Below are positions 56,181 through 64,000 of a stretch of 64,000 bases of DNA, piece after piece. Where the stretch lies: positions 708,255,389 through 708,319,388 of the forward strand of contig NC_064616.1 of assembly GCF_023898315.1 (NCBI RefSeq), in the 5' to 3' direction. Source of the stretch: Schistocerca nitens. Its lineage: Eukaryota > Arthropoda > Insecta > Orthoptera > Acrididae. The first letter of the stretch is position 1; each line of letters opens with the position of its first letter. The position numbers and the translations under genes are program-made. The notes beneath the pieces are model-generated. The model was not told the DNA's origin and searched no databases. It saw only the letters and a list, made by a program, of their open reading frames with translations.

Positions 56181-56710
56181 CAGGTGGTGTAGTGTTTGTA
56201 AACTAACAGACTGCGTACTCGACTCCCCATAAGTCGCGCGGCTGCCGTGGCAACGAGCGGACGTAATAACGGTTCAATTAATGACGTTCAAATCGAAAAT
56301 GCCGGTTGTGGGATTTGTAAAGTACACATATTTCATCGCCCGTTCGAATTTTCGAATGACGACATTTCTAGATGACTATACCTTTCTGGAACTCTACTTG
56401 GTGTGACTAACGAAAAGTAGTCGTCTCCTTGTATACGCCAAGTAGCCAGCGATGTAAGGAATGTTCGCATTGACCTGAAGAAACATATCCCTTCGTATCC
56501 AGTTACTGATGGAGTACAGGCATTCATTTCGGACAGTGGGCAGTCCCCAACACCACCTACTCTTTTTAAAGTCAACCGAGCACTTGCAAGTAGCCGCTGC
56601 CCAAGAGAACAGCTGCTGTTGTGTTCTCGCGCAGTGTTTCGGCTGAAACGGCCGGCGCTCCCGCTGACGCAAGGCCACTGCGGTCCCTCTGCAGCCAAAG
56701 CCAGTGCCTG
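56181..56710. other. No gene recognised
   Basis: Minus-strand frames that run out of the adjacent Tc1 element extend here without meaning. No other feature was seen. Confidence 0.35.
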
Positions 56711-56737
56711 TAAACTGAGGTGACAAAAGTGATGGGG

Positions 56738-57910
56738 TATCCCCCAGTATCGTGTTGGACCTTCTTTTGCCCGGTGTAGTGCAGCAACTCGACCTGCCGT
56801 GGACTCAACAATTCGTTGGAAGACCCCTGCAGGATTATTGGGCCATGCTGCCTCTATAGCCGTGCTGAAGGTACTGGATTTTGTGCTCGAACTGACCTGT
56901 CGTTTATGTCCCATAAAGTTCGATGGGATTCATGTCGGGAGATCTGGGAAGCCAAATCGGTCGCTAGAATTGTCCAGAAAGTTCTTCAAACCAATCGCGA
57001 ACAATTGCGGCCTGGTGACAGGGTGCATTGTTATCCATAACAATTCCATCGCTGAATGGTTTCAAAGGATCTCCAGGTACCCGAACATAACTTCCAGCCA
57101 ATGATCGATTCAGTTGGACCAGAGGATCCAGTCCATTCGATGTAAACACAGCCATTGCACAGTACCTGTTGACAACCTGGGTACATGACTTCGTGTGCCA
57201 CACTCGCAACCGACCATCAGCTCTTACTAACTGAAAGTTGGATTCATTTGTCCAGGCCACAGTTTCCCATTCTTCTAGGGTGCAATCGATATGGTCACGA
57301 GCCCAGGAGAGGCGCTGCAGGCGATAGCGTGCTGTTAAGGCACTCGCGTTGGTCGTGTGCTGTCATAGCCCATTAAAGCTACATGTGCCGCACTGTACCG
57401 ATGCGTTCGTTGCACGTCCCACATTGGTTTCAAATGGTTCAAATGGCTCTGAGCACTATGGGACTCAACATCTTAGGTCATAAGTCCCCTAGAACTTAGA
57501 ACTACTTAAACCTAACTAACCTAAGGACATCACACACACCCATGCCCGAGGCAGGATTCGAACCTGCGACCGTAGCAGTCCTGCGGTTCCGGACTGCAGC
57601 GCCAGAACCGCTAGACCACCGCGGCCGGCTCACATTGGTTTCTGCAGTTATTTCACACAGTGTTGCTTGTCTGTTAGCACTGACAGCTCTATGCAAACGA
57701 CGCTGCTCTCGGTCGTTAAGCAAAGGCCGTCGGTCACTGCGTTGTCTGTGGTGAGAGGTAATGCCTGAAATGTGGTATTCTCGGCACATTCTTGACACCT
57801 TGAATCTCGGAATATTGAATTCCCTAAATATCATGAAATAGAAATACCATGCGTCTACCTCCAACTACCATTCAACGTTCAAAATCTGTTAATTCCCGTC
57901 GTGCGGTCAT
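56738..57910 (-). pseudogene. Tc1-like transposase, near full length but broken
   Basis: The start ATG is at 57910-57908 (MTARREL). The N-terminus reads FNIPRFKVSRMCREYHISGI, a helix-turn-helix. It continues with RRPLLNDREQRRLHRAVSAN and RQATLCEITAE up to the SINE. Beyond it, AWTNESNFQLVRADGRLRVW shows the first catalytic Asp changed to Asn. VMDNNAPCHQAAIVRDWFEE keeps the second Asp. Several frameshifts and loss of the normal stop confirm inactivity. Confidence 0.85.
57432..57630 (-). mobile_element. SINE A, full length, inside Tc1 transposase
   Basis: The duplication CACATTGGTTTC is at 57420-57431 and 57631-57642. The transposase frame continues on both sides, so the SINE came later. Confidence 0.93.
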
Positions 57911-58058
57911 AATCGCGTTAGAAACCTTTTCACATGAGTCACCTGAGTACAAATGACAGCTTCGCCAATGCACTGCCATTTTATACATTGTGTAAGCTGT
58001 GCCACCGCCATCTCTATATGTGCATATCGCTATCCCATGAGTTTTTTCACATCACATA

Positions 58059-58914
58059 TTTCCTCTTACCGACGATCGTAATGGTGAGTAGGAGAAAGAT
58101 CTGGACCGACGAGAAATACGGCCCCTGCAAGGAACTTGTGACGTAATACTAGTTGCCTTGTCCGACATACATTGCGAATGCTCGGCTACATTCGGGACCA
58201 GGCGGAAAACAGTTCGTGAATGAAAAGGTAACCACAACGTCCTTAACTTTGTCATGTGGTATCGAGAGCTTCACTGTGTTTAAAGACGTAGCTACGAAGG
58301 ATTAAATTGGTGTGAAATAGTAAACCGCTCCCGGCTAGAAATGGTCGCTGCAGATTGTAAGACCTCGCAACGGCTCCATCTGTTACAAATTCGGGCTTCG
58401 TAATTCCTGCCGAAACAAACGGTGTAAGTCCCGTTGTGAATAATAACGGTGCCGTATTTACCATCGCAGGCTCCACTCAGCGCTCCGATGACGAAACTCA
58501 ACCTAAAGAGCGGTATAACGAGACAAAGACAAAGGAAATAGAGACGCAATACTTCTGTTATCTGATAAGTAAAGAAACAATCGCGTCGTGCATTCCAAGG
58601 CGCAGAAAAAATCTGAGCAACTGAAACCTGCTCAGTTGAAACCGGTCACATTCATTAAGACAGCTGAAACCGCTTCGAAATGTACAACTGATCGCACTAC
58701 TGGCTCTACAACCATGGAAGAAAACCCTCCCACAATGCCTAAAATATCGAACTGATGGTCTGAAGTCGACACGGGAACGCAAACTGGCCCTGCAATGTAG
58801 CTACAGCCCTCTGATGCAGCACCCAGCTTATCGCATTACTGCAATTTATATTAACCTGATTGTGCATGAAAAAACACACGACACTGATGTACTATTGTAC
58901 AACATTACAACAGT
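58059..58914. other. No gene recognised
   Basis: Short frames on both strands lack motifs. No repeat was identified. Confidence 0.4.
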
Positions 58915-58919
58915 GTCAT

Positions 58920-59394
58920 TGTAGTGGACTGACAAGGCAGCCAGTCCACAGTGACGGGTAACCGAAAGGCACGCGTACACACACGCCGACTGGCGTTAAG
59001 TCTGAAATAGGATACGTGATGAAAGCTATAAAGAAAAGAACGGAGCTTCTCGTATACTTAACTTTAATTCATTGTGGTACATTTCTCTTGATAATACAAG
59101 TGAGACTCTCTCCAGATATGGTTAATGCGCCTTGCTAGGTCGTAGCCATGGACTTAGCTGAAGGCTATTCTAACTGTCTCTCGGCAATTGAGAGAAAGGC
59201 TTCGTACGTGTAGTCGCTAGCAATGTCGTCCGTACAACTGGGGCGAGTGCTAGTACGTCTCTCGAGACCTGCCGTGTGGTGGCGCTCGATCTGCGATCCT
59301 GACAATGGCGACACGCGGGTCCGACATGTACTAATGGACCGCGGCCGATTTAAGCTACCACCTAGCAAGTGTGGTGTCTGGCGGTGACACCACA
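58920..59394 (-). mobile_element. Solo LTR, 475 bp, 5-bp target duplication
   Basis: Reverse copy of the 11.6-kb LTR, from TGTAGTGGACTGACAAGG to GGTGACACCACA. The perfect duplication GTCAT lies at 58915-58919 and 59395-59399. Confidence 0.9.
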
Positions 59395-59479
59395 GTCATG
59401 TTTTCTTCCGTTCATAATGTACAAAATATTTTAGCAAGTACCAAAGTAATAGTAAATTAATGAAATTAACTGACTATAA

Positions 59480-60200
59480 GATCTGTGCTCTTGTAGACAT
59501 TCTGTGCCGAACCGCAGTGGATATTGCTCTTCTTCAGGAAGTTAGCACGACCGATATTCTTGTAGCGCGTTTACATCGAATTTTAACATGAGTAATGAAA
59601 ATTCTACAAGCACTTCCGTGCTGACGCATGACGGCATAGCCTTCACTAATGTCCAGCGTTCTCTTAGTGGTCGAGGTATCTCATTATATTATGTTATAAA
59701 CCTAAATGCCTCGTCAATTTAAACCAAGTTACACGAGCCTTGCCTATTTTTCTAAAGGAAAGCTACCCAGTCTTACCAGCATCAACTGTGGTCCACTAAT
59801 AATTGCTGGAGACTATAACTGCTTCCTCTATGCTAAGGATGAGACGATAAACTTAAGTAAGTACCACGAATTGGAACTCCTGTCAGTGGTCTTCATCTCG
59901 TTGACACTTGGGAACAGATACACGACCCATGCCTCTCATTTACGTATCTGTCCCACTGTGTAGCAAGTACACTGGATAGCACGTATGTCTTTCCCGCTCT
60001 GCATTTATATGTCACGATCGATGAAAAAACGCCAGTCAGTTTTTTTTACCACTGTGCCTACTCCTGTTTTATAACTGTTCAGCGTCAACAGGCCTCTTGT
60101 GGTTTCGGCTACTGCAAGCTGAATTCTAGTCTCCTACAGGGCACCGAGCTTAAAAACGAAATAAGACTCAAATGAAAGCAAATTCTTTTACCGCTATCCC
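59480..60200 (+). pseudogene. LINE APE endonuclease remnant
   Basis: The pieces read LVDILCRTAVDIALLQEV, containing the Q-E motif of AP-type endonucleases. VLTHDGIAFTNVQRSLSGRG follows, and then CGPLIIAGDYNCFLYAKDET, with the G-D-x-N motif. These enzymes nick the target DNA to prime reverse transcription. Frameshifts separate the pieces. Confidence 0.75.
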
Positions 60201-60659
60201 AATGCTCGGATCTGGTTGACTCGCTACGCAAAGCCTAGGTTCCAGTCCGTAGTGAAACATTGTGCCAGGCAAAATTCGACCATAGAGTTTTACTATCAAC
60301 GGATCAGGAGCCTGTACCAGAGACTTACTATCCTAGACGTTGAACCATATGCATATCTCAAGTATTTTAAAGTTAAAATCACTGACATATGGCGAAAGTA
60401 GCTCTCTGGAATCTTTTTTAAGTGTCGACCAAAACACATAGTGGCATGAGAAAGGATATTCTTTTGCGCCTCGCACTCCGACGAAAATCTCAACTAATTG
60501 CTGCAGTTGTGAACGATCCCGGCCAGCGAGTAGATATACAGAGGGGGATTATGGACTGTGCCCACGTGCACTCTAGTCCCCTTATGACAACAAGACATCG
60601 GCGATCAGGTTTGTCACACAATATTCAAGACAATCCAGGAACACGTGCAACATGCAAAT

Positions 60660-61480
60660 AGAGTTACTCTGGAAGAACCACTCGCGATCGACGAAACTGA
60701 CGATGCTATCCTCTGTGCAGCTCAGAGAAAGTCACCAGGGCTTGATGCCCTCGGAACAGAATTCTACCAATGCTGATGGAACATCCTCAAAGACTCCCTT
60801 CAAATGTTGCTAATGATATGGCGAGACGTCATAATACGGGATCTGGGATATGGGACTACGCTTGTAGGCGACATCTGAGTCTGTCACACTTCTTCAGGTA
60901 TGCATGAAAATCATCACGCATGCGGCCAAGATTCGTATGGGAACACTCTTAAAGTATACATTAGGTAGCTATCAACATTATGCACGTTGACTACGGTTAT
61001 GATGTGTTGCACTGTAGCACCCGGAACTAACGGAGCACTTGTGTTTTTAGACTTTTAGAAAATGTTGAACTATGTGAGCCATGAGTTTTCAACAGAAGGG
61101 ATGAAGAGGATGGGAGATGGAAATTGTTTCTCAACTATATTATCAAATGCTTCCTCTTGGATTTTAATTAATTGTAAACTCACAAAATCGCTCCACGTAG
61201 GTCTATCTGTCCGCCAGGGACGGCGGCTATCGATGGCCTTGTATACCAGTGCCACTGAACAACTACTGCGTCTCATTGACAGCAGAATTGGGGGATTAGT
61301 GGTTTAGAACATGCGTATCTGCAGCACAGCTTACAGAGACTACGTATGCATTGTGTCTTCATAGGAAGACCTGTCCTCGTCAGAAGACGCAATTTAAATC
61401 TTCGTGGAGGCATCTGGCACTGAGATCAATTAGAGGAAGACGACCGTACTTATTCTTAGTAGGGGATTTGGGCCGATAAA
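60660..61480 (+). pseudogene. LINE reverse transcriptase remnant, catalytic motif lost
   Basis: KSPGLDALGTEFYQC marks the RT start. VFLDF before a stop, followed by KMLNYVSHEFSTEGMKRMG, covers the first catalytic Asp. QGRRLSMALYTSATEQLLRL is the Q-G motif. The catalytic Y-A-D-D is read as AYRDYVCIV, so it is inactive. Many stops are present. Confidence 0.75.
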
Positions 61481-61518
61481 CAGCGCTCTCTGGTCATCTA
61501 CTGGGCCAGTCTGGCGGC

Positions 61519-62400
61519 ATGATAATTAAGAACTGGGTAGATATCCTGAACCACACCAGTATCACTCTGAATCTGCACTCTTCCACACACGTGAACCTCC
61601 CGCAAAAGGTGCAAATTTTTGGTGTGGCCATCAAAAGCAAGATATACTACATGATACAAGTACTTCTGTTCCCTGAAGGTTTGTCCGCAAATACTCAGCG
61701 GGCATTCATCTGGTTTCTAGTCCGTGGTAACATATTTAAGGTAAAGTTCATGTGACTCACTCGGTATCCCTTGCAGGGCAGCCTTTGACTAATCAGCACT
61801 CGATATCAATACACGACGCTCCTCATAAATCGAATGAGAAGAGAAAAATAGTGACAAGGCATATGCCTTCTACACAATCTCTTACCCAGCTTTACACTAA
61901 TGAGCATGTCGTCACCACTACACTTCGCGTTGATTTATCTTGAATACTGGCATATCTGGATTATTTTCTTGAATTTAGCTATGTGCATGCAAGTATACCA
62001 AACACATCGCAGTTTCCTAAGACGACAATACACAAAGTCATGACAAAGACCGCACTTGGAAACCCCGTTGAAGAGAGTGAGCCACAGGGGAACTGAATAG
62101 TATTGTGGCTTAATATTTACCAGGTGCTCCTTTCTTCATGGATCCGTTCACAGTGGTATCTAATTGTCAGTAACAAAAACAAAAGGAACGACAAACCGCA
62201 CTTCAGTGCAACTGTCACCTGCGACAAATGCGGAAACATTGAATCGATTACGCTCAGATTTATTTGTGGAGAAGCGCAGGACCTGTGGTAGTTTGTCGCT
62301 CACCGACTGGCCATCACTGATCGGACGAATGCACACTGTCTGAATGTTCGAGAGCTGATTCGACCTGACCGCCCGCGATACTTAGTTTCTAAACAATTGT
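61519..62400 (+). pseudogene. LINE C-terminal region with zinc-type motif
   Basis: LPQKVQIFGVAIKSKIYYMI and AFIWFLVRGNIFKVKF are followed, after frame breaks, by TCDKCGNIESITLRFICGEA. The last is a Cys/His cluster usual near the end of L1/Tx1-type proteins. RLAITDRTNAHC follows. Confidence 0.65.
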
Positions 62401-62600
62401 AGCTCTATTGATGATGGGGCATACAACCACCTACATTACTGAGAACCAAGATCGTACATTCTCGGAGTACTTGTCCTATATTGAAGGGGAATATTTTCGA
62501 ACTGCAAGGGATGACAATCATAGGGAAACATTTGGAAACATGGTGCATACGATCATGCCACTGCTCACCATCACGCCAGATCCTAAATAATCTGCACAAC

Positions 62601-63262
62601 GAAAAAGCCACAACAGGGTATCTTAAATTATTATAGCCACCGGTACTTTATGCAAGTAATACATCTACATATATAGAGAAACAGAAGTAGGGAAACAAGA
62701 AAAAACAAAAGTACTTATTCCAAAGAGAACAAAACCTCTGTGCTTTTGAAGTTCTCACTTCTGGTGCCTCTGTGTTGTGGTATTACAGATTTCAGATGAA
62801 ATATTTTATCTAGTCACAGGAGCAACTCAGTTTTACTCTCATAAAATAGATGGATACTTATCTTTCTAAATTCCCACAAAAAGAAGACTGACTTTCATTC
62901 ATTTAGAAGATGAACCTACTATTATTTCATGATTATCAGCAATAGAAGGTTGCTTTTATTTAACAAGAAGAAACAAGTCCTTTAATTTAAAACGATTTTT
63001 GAGAAACGATCAGCATACAATTGCGCAGCTGCAGCGTAATTGTTATGGCATTCACCTAAAATTAACATCTTATCAACAATCTCTGTAGGACGGCCATGTT
63101 TCGATAAAGAATAATTTACTTTCGTCAGTTGATGTTTACGGTTCACAATCTGAAAGTGAAGTGACGTCCGATTGCATTGCGCCGACCATTATACTGAGCC
63201 ATAGTTCGCAGTTTGGCCGTGGTAGCGCCACAGTCGGGTGAGTAATGCAATTGTGAAGAGCT
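62601..63262. other. No gene recognised
   Basis: AT-rich spacer after the LINE. Nothing identifiable. Confidence 0.4.
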
Positions 63263-63319
63263 CAAAAATGGTTCAAATGGCTCTGAGCACTATGGGACTT
63301 AACATCTGAGGTCATCAGT
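63263..63319 (-). mobile_element. SINE A, tail portion only
   Basis: The reverse tail AAAATGGTTCAAATGGCTCT continues to GAGGTCATCAGT and stops where the next, oppositely oriented SINE begins. Confidence 0.8.
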
Positions 63320-63510
63320 GCCGGCCGCGGTGGTCTCGCGGTTCTAGGCGCGCAGTCCGGAACCGCGCGACTGCTACGGTCGCAGGTTCGAATCCTGCCT
63401 CGGGCATGGATATGTGTGATGCAGTTAGGTTTAACTAGTTCTAAGTTCTAGGGGACTGATGACCTAAGATGTTAAGTCCCATAGTGCTCAAAGCCATTTC
63501 AACCATTTTT
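63320..63510 (+). mobile_element. SINE A, full length, plus strand
   Basis: Head GCCGGCCGCGGTGGTCTCGC, B-box GGTTCGAATCC and the tail to CATTTCAACCATTTTTTG are present. About 25 bp are missing after GTGTGATG in the body. No clear target duplication was found because the flanks are other SINEs. Confidence 0.85.
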
Positions 63511-63730
63511 TGAAAAAAATGGTTCAAATGGCTCTGAGCACTATGGGACTCAACTGCTGTGGTCATAAGTCCCCTAGAACTTAGAACTACTTAAACCTAA
63601 CTAACTTAAGGACAGCACACAACACCCAGCCATCACGAGGCAGAGAAAATCCCTGACCCCGCCGGGAATCGAACCCGGGAAACCGGGCGTGGGAAGCGAG
63701 AACGCTACCGCACGACCACGAGATGCGGGC
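63511..63730 (-). mobile_element. Chimeric SINE: SINE A tail joined to a SINE C-like head
   Basis: The first part (63515-63615) is the SINE A tail and body in reverse, ending AACTTAAGGACAGCACACAA. The remainder is not the SINE A head. It reads CACCCAGCCATCACGAGGCA, then GAGAAAATCCCTGACC, GGGAATCGAACCCGGG and CCACGAGATGCGGGC, which resembles the head of the SINE C copy at 54.9 kb. Confidence 0.8.
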
Positions 63731-63732
63731 GA

Positions 63733-64000
63733 TGTGGTATCACCGCCAGACACCACACTTGCTAGGTGGTAGCTTAAATCGGCCGCGGTCCATTAGTACA
63801 TGTCGGACCCGCGTGTCGCCACTGGCAGTGATCGCAGATCGAGCGCCACCACAAGGCAGGTCTCGAGAGACTTACTAGCACTCGCCCCAGTTGTACGACG
63901 ACGTTGCTAGCGACTACAGTGACGAAGCCTTTCTCTCATTTGCCGAGAGACAGTTAGAATAGCCTCCAGCTAAGTTAATGGCTACTACCTAGCAAGGCGC
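63733..64000 (+). mobile_element. LTR, 5' part, cut by window end
   Basis: It starts TGTGGTATCACCGCCAGACA and follows the 11.6-kb LTR to CTACCTAGCAAGGCGC at the last base of the window. Whether it is a solo LTR or belongs to a complete element cannot be seen. Confidence 0.88.

Larger units (their letters stand above)
56713..58056 (-). mobile_element. Tc1-like transposon, split by SINE A
   Basis: Left end AACTGAGGTGACAAAAGTGA and reversed right end TGTGATGTGAAAAAACTCAT are imperfect inverted repeats, each followed inward by TGGG. Each is bordered by TA (56711-56712 and 58057-58058). The transposase lies on the minus strand. A SINE A copy interrupts it at 57432-57630. Confidence 0.82.
59455..62600 (+). 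mobile_element. APE-type LINE, nearly full length, decayed
   Basis: Endonuclease, RT and C-terminal zinc-type region appear in order over 3.1 kb. The C-terminal part (NTQRAFIWFLVRGNIFKVKF) matches that of the 27.4-28.6 kb copy, so they belong to the same clade (L1/Tx1-like or I-like). The 5' end and tail could not be fixed precisely, and no target duplication was found. Confidence 0.72.

Noticed and set aside
1..64000. CRISPR array, bacterial operon, phage or integron
   Set aside because: No regular spacer array, no ribosome binding site pattern and no dense gene strings. The content is clearly eukaryotic repeat DNA.

Overview
This window looks like repeat-dense intergenic DNA from a large insect genome. 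An orthopteran of the Schistocerca (locust) type is the best guess. That guess rests on recognising the dominant tRNA-derived SINE (here 'SINE A', about 200 bp, in roughly 17 full or partial copies) and several companion SINEs, from memory and not from a search. I found no convincing host gene, rRNA, functional tRNA, CRISPR array or bacterial-type operon. Nearly everything recognisable is a transposable element or a fragment of one. Most are broken by stops, frameshifts, 5' truncation or nested insertions.

Layout. 0-4.7 kb: SINEs, a degraded DUF4817-type mariner relative, and a Tc1-like element with ~110-bp inverted ends. 4.74-8.65 kb: a foldback Tc1 element whose two arms both carry transposase C-terminal sequence, interrupted by a LINE 3' end and a 2.2-kb RTE-type LINE. 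9.4-16.9 kb: SINEs, a pogo-related transposon split by a solo LTR, and a Tigger/pogo remnant. 17-25 kb: mostly unassigned, with two decayed SINEs and a pogo-related element with ~450-bp inverted arms. 25-33.9 kb: four LINE copies of three types, plus an inverted SINE dimer. 33.9-39.1 kb: a Ty3/Gypsy-like element carrying a complete Tc1 insertion. 39-46.7 kb: mostly unassigned, with a solo LTR and a Tc1-like element holding a LINE fragment. 46.7-50.5 kb: a second Gypsy-like element on the minus strand with a SINE-in-SINE nest. 51-58 kb: RTE fragments, including one with an open frame and target duplication, SINEs, a DUF4817-type fragment and another Tc1 element. 58.9-64 kb: a solo LTR, an almost full-length APE-type LINE, a three-SINE cluster and a partial LTR at the window edge.

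The elements do not form a pathway. They form an insertion history. Target-site duplications (10-14 bp for SINEs, 11 bp for one RTE copy, 5 bp for solo LTRs, TA for Tc1-like elements) let many insertion events be ordered. The most unusual items are the foldback Tc1, the long-armed pogo-related element, an inverted tRNA-SINE dimer with its own 13-bp duplication, a SINE with a swapped tRNA head, and two SINE A copies sharing an extra 3' tail. Family names are calls from visible motifs. Clade-level assignments of LINEs are tentative.
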